A stretch of DNA of 64,000 bases from Aphanothece sacrum FPU1 (lineage in GTDB: Bacteria; Cyanobacteriota; Cyanobacteriia; Cyanobacteriales; Microcystaceae): NCBI RefSeq assembly GCF_003864295.1, contig NZ_BDQK01000006.1, forward strand, positions 124,001-188,000, given 5' to 3'. Made by a program: the position numbers and the translations under genes. The notes beneath the pieces are model-generated. The model was given only the letters and a program-made list of their open reading frames with translations. It was not told the DNA's origin and did not search any database. The first letter of the stretch is position 1, and every line of letters starts with the position of its first letter. Shown here one piece after another: positions 28,592-39,539 of this stretch.

Positions 28592-29329
28592 TTATTTAGG
28601 TTTATTTGGGGCATTAGCTCGAATAATTTGAATCATTTCTTGAGAGGGCCACAAGCGAATACTTTTCCAAAATTCATCATCTTGTTGCTCTAAATTAGCT
28701 ATTAATATATTTAGAGGAATCACTTCAATTTTGAGAGTTGACCCCACTTCAGGGTTATTTTTTTTCAACTCATCAACCATTTTCTGAATCGCCCCTTGTT
28801 CAAAAAATACTGGAACAATATCCTGATTATTTTGTTTAATAGTTAAATAGCCTTTTCCTGGGCCACCATTAGCAATATATACAGGAACACCTCCTTGATA
28901 TGGTTGTCCATTAATACCAGCCACTTTTTTAGCTGCATCAAATTCAACTTGAGTCGGAACATATTGAAGCACAAACCGTTGAGACTGAGTTGAATTTTTT
29001 CTAGCAAATTGATATATTTTTCCTAAAGAAATCACTTTAATTTTATATTGACTAGCTAAGTCTGGCTTATCTTTTTGGAACTGAGCTAAAGCTTGTTGAG
29101 CATCTCTTTGACTCATAAATATACTAGCAAATATTGTTTTATCTTCCAGTTGAGCTACCAAAGGTGCGCCTTGAGCATCAAGAAAGGTAAAAACAGGAAT
29201 TCCACTTAACATTTGTACAATATCTGCTTCAGGTAACGCTAAAACGGCAGAAGATTGACTTAACCAAGTGGGTATAAGGGTGCTTGCTATTAAACTTAGG
29301 GTAATTCCCCAACGCTTTAAAGTTTTCAT
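28592..29329 (-). CDS. Tic22-like exported protein (copy 1)
   Basis: This 245-residue protein is related to the chloroplast Tic22 import factor. Cyanobacterial Tic22 is periplasmic and helps outer-membrane biogenesis. It starts with a signal peptide (ITLSLIASTLIPTWLSQSSAVLA). The domain contains LPEADIVQMLSGIPVFTFLD, VAQLEDKTIFASIFMSQRDA, YQGGVPVYIANGGPGKGYLT and the paired VIPLNILIANLEQ. A paralog lies immediately upstream beyond a MITE. It is first in a unit with prmC. Confidence 0.85.
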   Translation of the reverse strand: MKTLKRWGITLSLIASTLIPTWLSQSSAVLALPEADIVQMLSGIPVFTFLDAQGAPLVAQLEDKTIFASIFMSQRDAQQALAQFQKDKPDLASQYKIKVISLGKIYQFARKNSTQSQRFVLQYVPTQVEFDAAKKVAGINGQPYQGGVPVYIANGGPGKGYLTIKQNNQDIVPVFFEQGAIQKMVDELKKNNPEVGSTLKIEVIPLNILIANLEQQDDEFWKSIRLWPSQEMIQIIRANAPNKPK

Positions 29330-29432
29330 CTTAATTCTCGTTTCTTTGATATTGGTATTAAAACATAAGTATAGGGGCGATTTTTTGACAAATTTCTGGG
29401 GGCTAAATATAGGTTTAAATTTCAGGACTTAA

Positions 29433-29622
29433 GGTTCTACCGGAGTTGTTATGCTAAATTATCACAAATAATAGACTTTAACTCGTTCATAGTTAAGCTA
29501 TATAAACAAAGATTGCCTATGCAACTTATAATTTAGTACGCGCTTGTCGGACTTTGTTTCTAGAGGATAAGACTTTAGCCTTTTATTAATTATTAGTTTA
29601 GCATAATAAGTCCGGTAGAACC
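29433..29622. mobile_element. MITE-like repeat, family A, copy 2
   Basis: This 190-base element begins GGTTCTACCGGAGTTG and ends AAGTCCGGTAGAACC, with arms of about 26 bases differing at few positions. It is highly similar along its length to the copy at 13264-13454. It separates the two tic22-like genes and ends 8 bases from the 3' end of the second. Confidence 0.85.
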
Positions 29623-29630
29623 CCACCTAC

Positions 29631-30404
29631 TTATTTAGGGGGAGTAGTTGGAGTAGATTGGGGAGTTTGATTAGATTGAGATTGAATTTCTTTTTGGATA
29701 AATTGTATGCTTTCGTTAGAAGGAACCAGTCTGATATCTTTGTATTTTACATCCGTTTCTTGTTGTAAAAGACCAATAATTTTTTCTAAGGAAACTACTT
29801 CTATTTTCATGGTTGAAGCCAAATCAGGTTGATCTTTTTTCATCTTATCAACAATCATTTGAACCTGTTCTTTTTCAAAGAAAAAGGGGACAATCTCTTG
29901 ATTATTTTGTTGAATACTCAACATTGCTTGTTGTGGGCCACCTCTGGCGATGAATAAAGGAACACCCCCTTGATATTCTTGTCCACTGGCAGTTAGTAAC
30001 TTCTTCGCTAATTCTACTTGACTTTGTATAGGCATCAAGGAGAAACTCAGCTTATCGGGTTTATCTGCATTTGCGGCAGCAAACTTGTAAACTTCACTAA
30101 GTGGCACTGGTTGCACTTTGACTTTTTTAGCTAAATCTGGCTTATTTTTCTGTAATTCCGCTAAAAACTTTTGAGCATCTTGTTGACTAATAAATACCTG
30201 TGTTACCTTTTGATTATCTCCTACCACCGCAATCAATGGGCCTCCTTGTTCATCCGTAATAGTAAATACGGGAACATCTTGAAGAACTTTAATAATATCT
30301 GCTTCAGGTAAAGCGAATACTTGGGATGGTTGAGCCAAAAAAGACCCTAAAATGGTGCTTCCTATTAATCCCAGGGTGGCACTCCAGCGAATAAATGATT
30401 TCAT
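29631..30404 (-). CDS. Tic22-like exported protein (copy 2)
   Basis: This paralog of the neighbouring protein has 257 residues when started at MKSFIRWSATLGL (ATG at 30404). An upstream in-frame start at 30419 would add MRIAY before the signal peptide. It has a signal peptide ending near QPSQVFA. Domain matches are LPEADIIKVLQDVPVFTITD, VFISQQDAQKFLAELQKNKP, YQGGVPLFIARGGPQQAML and EVVSLEKIIGLLQQE. The C-terminus is a Q/T/P-rich tail. It presumably arose by tandem duplication and was later separated from copy 1 by the family-A MITE. Confidence 0.85.
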   Translation of the reverse strand: MKSFIRWSATLGLIGSTILGSFLAQPSQVFALPEADIIKVLQDVPVFTITDEQGGPLIAVVGDNQKVTQVFISQQDAQKFLAELQKNKPDLAKKVKVQPVPLSEVYKFAAANADKPDKLSFSLMPIQSQVELAKKLLTASGQEYQGGVPLFIARGGPQQAMLSIQQNNQEIVPFFFEKEQVQMIVDKMKKDQPDLASTMKIEVVSLEKIIGLLQQETDVKYKDIRLVPSNESIQFIQKEIQSQSNQTPQSTPTTPPK

Positions 30405-30665
30405 ATAGGCTATCCTCAAACGTTACAGGCAGGTTTATTTTAGAGTTAATCAGCTTATCAGACAATTGAAAGGGATTAATTAATTATTTATCCGATTCAA
30501 ATTGTCCCTATCCTAATACATTCTAGCCAAAAACTCATCATTAACATTTTCAGTTAGGCTAGAGTTTAGTGAAAAAGCAACTAATTAAGCCATTATTTGC
30601 CTATAAGACGAGATGCTTGACTATTTAAGTTCCTGATTACATTATTTTTTAATGTACGGTAGTAT

Positions 30666-30671
30666 TATAAT
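30666..30671 (+). promoter_or_regulatory. Possible -10 box for the propeller-recQ unit
   Basis: TATAAT at 30666-30671, about 42 bases before the ATG at 30713. The -35 is poor. Motif-based guess. Confidence 0.3.
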
Positions 30672-30712
30672 GTAATTATCTTGTTCCCTATTGCTTATTA
30701 TCAGTTAATTTG

Positions 30713-31759
30713 ATGAAACGATTATTTCTGAAGGCTCAAATTATTTTATGTCTAGCTATATTATTGACTTTTTTAATTATTATTTCTCCTGTGAATGCCA
30801 CTTTATTAGTAGGGAATACGAGAGGGGATAATATTGTAATGTTTGATGAAAAAACGGGGGAATTTTTAGGAGAATTTATTACTCCAAAACTAGGGGGTTT
30901 AAAAGCTCCTGATCATTTAGCTTTTGGTTCTGATGGTGATTTTTATGTTAGTAGTGGTGATAGAGTAGAAAATTCTGCTATTATTCGTTACGATGGTTTG
31001 ACAGGAAAATTTAAAGAAAAATTTGCTTTTGGTGGTGGCTTAATTCGTCCTTTTGGCTTTACATTTGGCCCTGATGGCTATTTATATGTAAGTAGTTTTT
31101 TAACAGATCAAATATTGCTTTATGAAGGAAAAAATGGTAAATTTATTGATGTTTTTGCTCAAGGAAATGGTTTACCTGGGGGATTAAATGGCCCCAATGA
31201 TTTATTATTTGGCAAAGACGGAAGTCTCTATGTAACTACTGAAGGGAGTATTAAGGGAAAATTTTCTGGTCTTCCTAGTCAAGTTTTGCGGTTTACTCCT
31301 GGAGAAAAAAAGCCTACTGTATTTATTGATCAACCTCATTCTTCAAAATTAGAGTATGTGAGCTTTTTAGGTTTAAAATTTGGAGCTAATGGAGATCTAT
31401 TTGTGAGTGATTTTGCCAATAAAATTAGACAATATAATTCTCAAACAGGGCAACTAATTAAACTTATTAAGACCCATGATACAGACATCAATTCTAGCCA
31501 TCATGCTATCGGCAGTTTAACGTTTGATGATGACAATAAATTATATACAGTAGGATTTGAGTTAAACAATAATAATCAAGGTAAAATACTAAGATTTGAG
31601 GGGATAGATAATCAATCTTTGCCTTTTATAAATCAGACTAATTTTATCTTAGTACCTCCCACTGATAAACTAATTCGTCCTATCGGAATTCTTTATACTT
31701 CCAAACCATTAAAATCCGTTTCTCAAGACAAATTAAATTATGAATCAAAGTCTAAATAA
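30713..31759 (+). CDS. Secreted beta-propeller (NHL/SMP-30-like) protein
   Basis: This protein of about 348 residues has an N-terminal signal sequence (AQIILCLAILLTFLIIISP) and repeated blades of the type APDHLAFGSDGDFYVSSGD, RPFGFTFGPDGYLYVSS, GPNDLLFGKDGSLYVTT and FLGLKFGANGDLFVSD (spacing about 45-60 residues). These give a five- to six-bladed propeller. The class includes lactonase-like and ligand-binding proteins; no catalytic set can be assigned. The TTG three bases upstream (30710) is less likely as a start than the ATG. The end overlaps recQ by 20 bases, which implies translational coupling, although the functions look unrelated. Confidence 0.75.
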   Translation: MKRLFLKAQIILCLAILLTFLIIISPVNATLLVGNTRGDNIVMFDEKTGEFLGEFITPKLGGLKAPDHLAFGSDGDFYVSSGDRVENSAIIRYDGLTGKFKEKFAFGGGLIRPFGFTFGPDGYLYVSSFLTDQILLYEGKNGKFIDVFAQGNGLPGGLNGPNDLLFGKDGSLYVTTEGSIKGKFSGLPSQVLRFTPGEKKPTVFIDQPHSSKLEYVSFLGLKFGANGDLFVSDFANKIRQYNSQTGQLIKLIKTHDTDINSSHHAIGSLTFDDDNKLYTVGFELNNNNQGKILRFEGIDNQSLPFINQTNFILVPPTDKLIRPIGILYTSKPLKSVSQDKLNYESKSK

Positions 31760-33203
31760 TTGGGAAAAAATTGTCCAAACTTTTCAACATATTTGGGGTT
31801 ATGAAGATTTTAGATATCCTCAAAAAGAGATTATTCAATGTTTATTAGAGAGTCAAGATGCCCTCATTGTGATGCCAACAGGTGGGGGAAAATCCCTCTG
31901 TTTTCAACTTCCAGCCTTATTAAATGAGGGATTAATATTAGTTATCTCTCCCTTAGTTGCTTTGATGGAAAATCAAGTATATGACTTAAAAAACAGACAA
32001 TTACCAGCAGAATTATTACATAATGAAATCCCTAGAGATCAAAAAAAAATAACCTTACAAAAGATTAAAAATAATCAACTTAGGTTACTTTATTTATCCC
32101 CAGAAACTCTGCTTATTAATTCTGTTTGGCAAGTATTAGTAAGTCCTGATGTTAAGATCAATGGATTAATTTTAGATGAGGCTCATTGTTTAGTACAATG
32201 GGGAGAAACTTTTCGCCCTGCTTATCGACGTTTAGGGGCAGTCAGAACGGCTTTAATTGAACAAAAAGCCCCCCATACTAAAATAGCGATCGCGGCGTTT
32301 ACAGCAACGGCTAATCCTCAATCTCAGGGTATTATTGAAAGGGTTTTACAATTAGAAAATCCGCAAATATTTTGTTTAAGTCCTTATCGATCTAATCTAA
32401 ATTTAAACGTCAAAATTGCTTGGACTCCTCGTTGTCGTCGTGACCTAATTCTTCAATTTATTAAACCTAGAAAAAGACAATCTGGTTTAATTTATGTTCG
32501 TTCCCGTCGAGACAGCGAAATCTTAACTCAATGGTTACAATCTGTCAACTATAAAGTAGGGGCTTATCATGCTGGATTAAGTCCTCAAAAGAGACGAGAA
32601 ATAGAGAATAAATGGTTAGAAGAAAGTTTACAATTTGTAGTTTGTACTTCTGCTTTTGGGTTAGGAATTAATAAAGCTAATGTACGTTGGATCATTCATT
32701 TTCAATCCCCTTATTTACTGTCAGAATATTTGCAAGAAATAGGACGAGGGGGACGAGATGGAAACCCGGCCCATGCTTTAACATTAATGAGTGAACCGAC
32801 AGGATGGCTTGATCCCAGTGATCAACAAAGAGACAAGTATTTAAAACAACAATTACAGAAACAATATCAACAAGTTAAACAGTTAATTAAACAGATACCA
32901 AAACAAGGAGAAATAAACGCGATTACTCAACAATTTACTCAAGGAAAGATCATCTTATCTTTGCTTCATAGTGCCGGACAATTAGAATGGATAGATCCCT
33001 TTAATTATCGCCTAAAAACTAATATTTCTACAATTAATTTATCTCAATTACAATCTTCTCAAAATGAACCATTAAAACAAATGAGACAATATCTTTATAC
33101 AAAAAAATGTCGTTGGCAATTTCTCTTAGAAGCGTTTGGATTTAAAGAAGAAGCCAAAGAGTTTAAGTGTGGACATTGTGATAATTGTCATCGCCAATCA
33201 TAA
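31740..33203 (+). CDS. recQ: ATP-dependent DNA helicase RecQ, short form
   Basis: This is a 3'-5' superfamily 2 helicase in recombination and replication-fork repair. Motif I is MPTGGGKSLCFQLPALL, motif II is ILDEAHCLVQWGETFRP, motif III is AAFTATANPQSQ and motif VI is YLQEIGRGGRDGNPAH. The zinc-binding region is at the very C-terminus (KKCRWQFLLEAFG ... CGHCDNC). The length of 487 means that the winged-helix part is reduced and the HRDC domain is missing, as in many cyanobacterial RecQ proteins. The start codon lies inside the end of the propeller gene. A HIP1 octamer is at 32286. Confidence 0.92.
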   Translation: MNQSLNNWEKIVQTFQHIWGYEDFRYPQKEIIQCLLESQDALIVMPTGGGKSLCFQLPALLNEGLILVISPLVALMENQVYDLKNRQLPAELLHNEIPRDQKKITLQKIKNNQLRLLYLSPETLLINSVWQVLVSPDVKINGLILDEAHCLVQWGETFRPAYRRLGAVRTALIEQKAPHTKIAIAAFTATANPQSQGIIERVLQLENPQIFCLSPYRSNLNLNVKIAWTPRCRRDLILQFIKPRKRQSGLIYVRSRRDSEILTQWLQSVNYKVGAYHAGLSPQKRREIENKWLEESLQFVVCTSAFGLGINKANVRWIIHFQSPYLLSEYLQEIGRGGRDGNPAHALTLMSEPTGWLDPSDQQRDKYLKQQLQKQYQQVKQLIKQIPKQGEINAITQQFTQGKIILSLLHSAGQLEWIDPFNYRLKTNISTINLSQLQSSQNEPLKQMRQYLYTKKCRWQFLLEAFGFKEEAKEFKCGHCDNCHRQS

Positions 33204-33246
33204 CAAAAATATGGCATTATATTTATTGACAAAAATTATTTTACAT

Positions 33247-33435
33247 GGTTTTACCGAACTTAGGATGTAAAACGATTACAAATTACAGGCTTAAACCCCC
33301 TCAGGGTTAAGCTATAGGAACTAAGCCTGGCTACCCAGGCTTAAAATTAGGCTGTGTAGACAGCCTTTGTGCTTATAGAATAAGGCTTTAGCCTGTATTG
33401 ATTTATTAATTTTACATAACAAGTTCGGTAGAACC
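33247..33435. mobile_element. MITE-like repeat, family A, copy 3 (divergent)
   Basis: This 189-base element begins GGTTTTACCGAACTTAGGA and ends ACAAGTTCGGTAGAACC. It keeps the AAGGCTTTAGCCTG block of copies 1 and 2 but has a more divergent centre with its own CAGGCTTAAA hairpin. It lies between the convergent recQ and coaX 3' ends and may serve as a terminator for both. Confidence 0.75.
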
Positions 33436-33452
33436 TTTTACATTAATGATGA

Positions 33453-34217
33453 TTAGGATAATAAGCTGAACAATATGCCCCAAAAAATTAGGTTTTTATT
33501 TTGTTTAAGTTTTTCCGATGTCTTAAAATATTCTTGTTTAAAATAACTTAATAATAACTGAGAATCTCCTCCCGTTAAAATAATTTGACTGCTAGGATAT
33601 TTTTTCAACCAATCATCAATAAAAGTTTTAATTCCTCCTAATATAGTATACAAAATTCCACTGGTAATAGCATCAGGAGTATTAATTGACCAACGAAGGG
33701 GTAAACTATCAGGTAAATTAACATTAGGTAACGCTGCAGCTTTTGTTGCTAATGATTGAAATTGTAATTTTAGTCCTGGCAAAATTGCCCCTCCAATTAA
33801 ACTGCGATCGCTATCAACTCCTGTTAATGTTAATGCAGTTCCTGCATCTATAACCAAACAAGGGAAACCATATATTTCTCCTGCACCTAATATTGCTAAA
33901 GCGCGATCAATTCCCATTGTAGGATAGATATTTTTTAGAGGAATTTGCTCTAAAGTAATAATTTTAGTATTAGGATAATTTTGCCATAATTTAGTTTGAG
34001 AAGGAACCACAGAGGCAATATATAAAGGTAAATTATTAGGAATTGTAGTAAGCAAAAAGTCTGAGGGTAATCTTGAAGTTATTAAAGGATTAGATAAATG
34101 GTTCGTATCCCAAGTTGTTTGTAATTTATCTTCTTGAAAATATGCCCAATGTAAGCGAGAATTACCAATCATTAATGCTAACCAATCAGGTGATTTTGAG
34201 GTAGGTGAATTATTCAC
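33453..34217 (-). CDS. coaX: Type III pantothenate kinase
   Basis: CoaX phosphorylates pantothenate in the first step of coenzyme A synthesis and is not feedback-inhibited by CoA. The ASKHA-fold motifs are WLALMIGNSRLHWAYF (phosphate 1), GIDRALAILGA, LVIDAGTALTLTGVD (phosphate 2, catalytic Asp), LIGGAILPGLKLQFQSLA and AITSGILYTILGGI, then IILTGGDSQLL (adenosine motif). The length of 254 is typical. It is monocistronic. A HIP1 octamer lies at 33804. Confidence 0.92.
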   Translation of the reverse strand: MNNSPTSKSPDWLALMIGNSRLHWAYFQEDKLQTTWDTNHLSNPLITSRLPSDFLLTTIPNNLPLYIASVVPSQTKLWQNYPNTKIITLEQIPLKNIYPTMGIDRALAILGAGEIYGFPCLVIDAGTALTLTGVDSDRSLIGGAILPGLKLQFQSLATKAAALPNVNLPDSLPLRWSINTPDAITSGILYTILGGIKTFIDDWLKKYPSSQIILTGGDSQLLLSYFKQEYFKTSEKLKQNKNLIFWGILFSLLS

Positions 34218-34350
34218 AATTTAACTATAAAAAAATATTTGTGTGAGTTACGATGAATATTAAATTAATTAGTTGGTTTTCTACGTTATCTTCACCTAAT
34301 CAAACCTACTGGAATGTTTCAAGTAATTTGGTGCATTAGGATTCGGGTTT

Positions 34351-34379
34351 GTTGGGTTTCGTCCCTCAACTCAACCTAC
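34351..34379. repeat. Partial copy of the GTAGGTTGGG-type repeat
   Basis: The stretch from GTTGGGTTTCGTCCC to TCAACCTAC is the reverse complement, with a few changes, of the left end of the element at 37562-37648. It lies 12 bases from the 3' end of the next gene. Confidence 0.5.
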
Positions 34380-34391
34380 TACAATAATAAT

Positions 34392-34757
34392 TTAGGGAGT
34401 TTCTATTAACACAGTTACCGCAGCATTAGCAATAATCATGTCATCATTCTTATCATTTAATTCAGGAATAGCGCGTCCTTTAACTATCATCCCACCTTCT
34501 CTTATAGTAATACTTTTTTGACCAAAAGGTAACACCGCTAAAACCTCATCTTGACGGACACTTTCCGGGTAAGGAACGGCTACTTGTACCTCTACAATCA
34601 TCTCATTAGGATGACTCAAACCTGCCACTTCCCAGACTCCAGGTAACGCATTATGAGCGATCGCATTGCGAACGGCCCGGGCTGCTGCTACAGTAGGATC
34701 TTGACCATGTTGATCAATACCCATTCCCATCTCAATAATAAATCGTTTACGTGGCAT
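34392..34757 (-). CDS. Lin0512 family conserved protein
   Basis: This 121-residue protein belongs to a small conserved bacterial family known from the Listeria Lin0512 sequence. It opens with KRFIIEMGMGIDQHGQDPT and continues with VAAARAVRNAIAHNALPGVWE and MIVEVQVAVPYPESV. It ends with GGMIVKGRAIPEL and MIIANAAVTVLIE. No signal or membrane segment is present. The function is unknown; the family resembles a ring-shaped alpha/beta oligomer of the tautomerase/Rid type in outline only. It sits alone upstream of coaX, about 175 bases away. Confidence 0.7.
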   Translation of the reverse strand: MPRKRFIIEMGMGIDQHGQDPTVAAARAVRNAIAHNALPGVWEVAGLSHPNEMIVEVQVAVPYPESVRQDEVLAVLPFGQKSITIREGGMIVKGRAIPELNDKNDDMIIANAAVTVLIETP

Positions 34758-34790
34758 AGTTTTTAATAATTACAATCTATTATACTTATT

Positions 34791-35030
34791 CTAATCATAT
34801 TCATCTAAATCAATTTCAATTAAATTACCTTGATTAGCATTTTCTAAAGCTTTTATTAATTGTTTTTTATTAGCTTCTGATTTAAGAAGGTAAGTTGTTT
34901 CATCTTCTTCATTTTGAGATTCAACTAAAATAATTATCTCTACTATTGTTCCTTCAATAAGTTCGGTAATAGGTACTTCAATTTTTCCATTTTTACCAAC
35001 AATTGCTTTTTGTTTTAAACCTTTGAGCAT
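34791..35030 (-). CDS. Small antitoxin-like protein
   Basis: This 79-residue acidic protein begins with an AbrB/SpoVT-like beta segment (AIVGKNGKIEVPITELIEGT) and ends in a helical acidic tail containing YLLKSEANKKQLIKALENA. That tail resembles the Phd/YefM-type motif which precedes a RelE/YoeB toxin. No RelE-type toxin follows. The downstream neighbour is the Lin0512 gene, and upstream are two small genes of another toxin-antitoxin-like pair. It may be an orphan antitoxin. Assignment is by pattern only. Confidence 0.5.
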   Translation of the reverse strand: MLKGLKQKAIVGKNGKIEVPITELIEGTIVEIIILVESQNEEDETTYLLKSEANKKQLIKALENANQGNLIEIDLDEYD

Positions 35031-35054
35031 AATTTTAATGTTAACATAAATTAA

Positions 35055-35258
35055 TTAATGAGAGGTTTCATATTTAGTAATTAAATCCCTTACTAGAGGG
35101 ACTAATTCTTTGGGAATTTCCATTAGTGTTCTTGTCAAATTTTTGCCAATATGTTCATCTTCTTCTACTGTTTCATCTTCAGTCTGAGTGTCATAATATT
35201 CAATAACACGATGCACTTTTACTTCATCCCATCCTGACGGAAATTGATTTTTATTCAT
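35055..35258 (-). CDS. Small acidic protein, putative antitoxin partner
   Basis: This 67-residue protein is strongly acidic in the middle (YYDTQTEDETVEEDEHIG) and has a helical end, LMEIPKELVPLVRDLITKYE. It follows the DUF4258-like gene after 4 bases, the spacing typical of toxin-antitoxin pairs. The family recurs in cyanobacteria beside DUF4258-type genes. Activity is untested, and the toxin-antitoxin role is an inference from size, charge and linkage. Confidence 0.55.
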   Translation of the reverse strand: MNKNQFPSGWDEVKVHRVIEYYDTQTEDETVEEDEHIGKNLTRTLMEIPKELVPLVRDLITKYETSH

Positions 35259-35262
35259 TGTT

Positions 35263-35541
35263 TTACCTACTACCCTGTCTTTTTCGATATGCGGTCAAAG
35301 GTTTTCCTGTTAATTCGTATGCAGTAATTACAAAAATACCATTTGTTTGATTATCGGGTACATAAATAACTTTTAAATATCGACCTGCTTGCGTTTGACC
35401 AATAGCTACTCTAGATCCTTCCCTTCCTTGACGATCCTCTCCTGGACATCTTAAGATATCCTCAACTTCCCGTTCATTAATATTGTGTTTATAAATATGG
35501 GGTAAGTCGGTTTCAGAATCGATATAGAAACGAATCTCCAT
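35263..35541 (-). CDS. DUF4258-like small protein, putative toxin
   Basis: This 92-residue basic protein begins with MEIRFYIDSETDLPHIYKHN and has the DUF4258-type layout. A short helix carries EREVEDILRCP, then come beta strands RVAIGQTQAGRYLKVIYVPD and GIFVITAYEL, and the end is basic (TAYRKRQGSR). Such domains share the RelE/BrnT-like fold class. It is the first gene of a pair with the acidic protein 4 bases downstream. RNase-like activity is a possibility and is not shown. Confidence 0.6.
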   Translation of the reverse strand: MEIRFYIDSETDLPHIYKHNINEREVEDILRCPGEDRQGREGSRVAIGQTQAGRYLKVIYVPDNQTNGIFVITAYELTGKPLTAYRKRQGSR

Positions 35542-35584
35542 AGATTGGCTACCTATTTAATATTATAGCTATAAAATTATTAAA

Positions 35585-35601
35585 GGTGGGCATTGCCCAC
35601 C
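35585..35601. terminator. GC-rich hairpin downstream of chlN
   Basis: GGTGGGC (35585-35591) and GCCCACC (35595-35601) form a compact stem 7 bases past the chlN stop, reading on the minus strand. It is followed by T-rich sequence (TTTAATAATTTTATAG on that strand). It is a likely terminator for the chlL-DUF5331-chlN unit. Confidence 0.65.
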
Positions 35602-35608
35602 CTACTAA

Positions 35609-37398
<1,790 letters not shown>

Positions 37399-37561
37399 TA
37401 TTAAGTCTCCTTATTAGCAAAAGTAACTATATTTAGTATTCCCTCACCAATCAGGATTTATATCACCTCACCGAAAAAATTAAATTACACTTGACAAAAT
37501 TGCCATAACCTCCCCTTTAAACTTCCCGTCTTTCTTTGCGTCTTTGCACGAGATACAATTC

Positions 37562-37648
37562 GTAGGTTGGGTTGAGGAACGAAACCCAACAAAACCCAAC
37601 TAAAATAACCGTAAAATGTTGGGTTACGCTATCGCTAACCCAACCTAC
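37562..37648. repeat. Inverted-repeat element between chlL and DUF5331
   Basis: Perfect 12-base ends GTAGGTTGGGTT (37562-37573) and AACCCAACCTAC (37637-37648) frame a repeat with an internal GAACGAAACCCAACAAAACC. A partial relative is at 34351-34379. It ends 10 bases from the chlL stop, so it can form a hairpin within the transcript of the unit. Confidence 0.7.
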
Positions 37649-37658
37649 AATTAAATAA

Positions 37659-38528
37659 TTAAACCATCATTAGATCTAATTCTTTTTCCTCTGATTTAAC
37701 AGGCTCTTTAGGATTAAGATAGAAATCAGACAATAAAGTGAATAATTCCCGATCTTGAGCATCATTAGGAATCACGCCTTCAGGTAATGCTAATAACTGA
37801 TCTGCAATGTTTAAATAATAATTGCAAACATACTCAAGAGAAGGGTCAGTTTCTGTCATCTCAAACAACGTTTTACCCTTAACACGAGATACCCGAATAT
37901 CCTCAATTAACGGTAAAATTTCTAACACAGGCATGGGAACCGCTTCTATATATTTATCAATTAAATCACGCTTAGAAGTACGATTACCAATTAACCCCGC
38001 TAAACGTAAAGTATGAGTCCGTGCTTTTTCTCTTACTGAAGCAGCAATACGGTTAGCCGCAAACAACGCATCAAAACCATTATCTGTCACAATTAAACAA
38101 TAATCTGCATAGTTTAAAGGGGCAGCAAAACCACCACAAACTACGTCACCTAAAACATCAAAAAGAATGACATCATACTCATCAAACGCATTCAATTCTT
38201 TGAGTAATTTAACGGTTTCTCCTACTACATAACCGCCACAACCTGCACCTGCGGGGGGACCACCAGCTTCTACACAATCTACACCCGCATAGCCTTTATA
38301 AATCACATCTTCGGGCCAGATATCTTCATAATGAAAATCTCTTTCTTGTAGCGTATCAATGATAGTAGGAATCAGAAAACCTGTCAGAGTAAATGTGCTG
38401 TCATGTTTGGGATCACAGCCAATTTGTAACACTTTTTTACCCCGTTTGGCTAATGCTGTGGAAATATTACAGCTAGTAGTAGATTTGCCAATTCCGCCTT
38501 TTCCGTAAACTGCAATTGTTAAAGTCAA
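37659..38528 (-). CDS. chlL: Light-independent protochlorophyllide reductase iron-sulfur ATP-binding protein
   Basis: ChlL is the NifH-like homodimeric reductase that passes electrons, with ATP hydrolysis, to ChlNB. The P-loop [19 protein letters not shown] is at residues 8-26. Switch regions include [12 protein letters not shown] and [15 protein letters not shown]. The two cysteines binding the bridging 4Fe-4S cluster lie in PAGAGCGGY and DVVCGGFAA. The length of 289 matches. The next gene of the unit starts 260 bases downstream, after an inverted-repeat element. Expression is typically highest in darkness or low oxygen in this group. Confidence 0.97.
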   Translation of the reverse strand: MTLTIAVYGKGGIGKSTTSCNISTALAKRGKKVLQIGCDPKHDSTFTLTGFLIPTIIDTLQERDFHYEDIWPEDVIYKGYAGVDCVEAGGPPAGAGCGGYVVGETVKLLKELNAFDEYDVILFDVLGDVVCGGFAAPLNYADYCLIVTDNGFDALFAANRIAASVREKARTHTLRLAGLIGNRTSKRDLIDKYIEAVPMPVLEILPLIEDIRVSRVKGKTLFEMTETDPSLEYVCNYYLNIADQLLALPEGVIPNDAQDRELFTLLSDFYLNPKEPVKSEEKELDLMMV

Positions 38529-39212
38529 GGGTCAAGTCTCCTGTGTGATCAAAATAAATTTTGTTTTGTCAATCTCATTGATCGAATTATGAGGCAAGTT
38601 GCCCAGAATGAAAAGGAACCTTAAAGATGATTTAAGAAGTATTTAGGCTAAATCAAGTTTAAAAAGTTTTAATTAACATATAAATCCTTTATTAGCTCAT
38701 AATATTGCTTTAAAGCCTCAATTATAAATTTTTGTGTTCTGTATTAATATAATCAGGAACAAAAACAAAAAATGAGCAGAAACTCTCAAGCATACAAACT
38801 CAATACAATGGCTAAAACTCATGATTGAGGCTTATGACAGTCAATAAAAATGGATAATTTAGGCAATCACAAACCGTAAAAATTATTAAGGAAGGCTACA
38901 AAAACCCTGAATTCATGGGGGTTTAGGGACTAGGCGATCACGCAGAAAAGATTATTATTAAGAATAATTAAATTTTGAAGGGGTCAAGGACCTTTGATTG
39001 GTTTCAACCTAACGGAAACTCAATATGCAATTCCCACCATCCCACCCACACCATGCCAAGGGTGGGGTTAACTGTACAAAGCCGTAGCATAGCAGGCTAA
39101 TATTAGTGAAAGTCCGCGTAGGCGGACTTTGTTTGTATAGCCACAGGCTTTAGTCTGTCGGTGTTTGGGTATATAATTACCCTTGACCTGATAGCCTTAT
39201 CCAGTCTAATTT
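38529..39212. other. Gene-free interval upstream of chlL
   Basis: About 680 AT-rich bases with the divergent 5' regions of chlL and the small membrane protein. One perfect hairpin, AAGTCCGC-GTAG-GCGGACTT (39110-39129), is followed by a TAGCCACAGGCTTTAGTCTG block. Both resemble the interior of the family-A MITEs, so this is probably a related repeat. I see no gene or RNA structure that I can name. Confidence 0.5.
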
Positions 39213-39410
39213 ATGAGTAAATCAAAGCCGCCTAAAATTGCTCCTCTAACATCTGCCTTAATTATCTCCATCGCCATAACCATCATGGTATATGTCCTCA
39301 GAGGATTAGGAATCTTAGGATTTATTCCTGGTAGTATTTTGTTATTATTGATTGCAGTATCAATTATCTTAAGTATTGTTTACAGTATTCGACCTCCTAG
39401 ACGTTTGTAG
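39213..39410 (+). CDS. Small two-helix membrane protein
   Basis: This 65-residue protein has two predicted membrane helices: LTSALIISIAITIMVYVL (about 12-29) and PGSILLLLIAVSIILSIVYS (about 39-58). The ends are basic (MSKSKPPK and RPPRRL), indicating cytoplasmic termini. Similar short proteins are widespread in cyanobacteria without known role. It lies 130 bases upstream of another membrane-anchored gene on the same strand. Confidence 0.6.
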   Translation: MSKSKPPKIAPLTSALIISIAITIMVYVLRGLGILGFIPGSILLLLIAVSIILSIVYSIRPPRRL

Positions 39411-39539
39411 AAAGAAAGTAACTCAAATACTGATAATATAAAAGTCTTTGAGATTAAGTTTTAATATTGATAAGACTTAAGTACATAATGGAAACCATTG
39501 TGTTATTGTGCCATTCACTTTTATTGATAACCAGAAATT

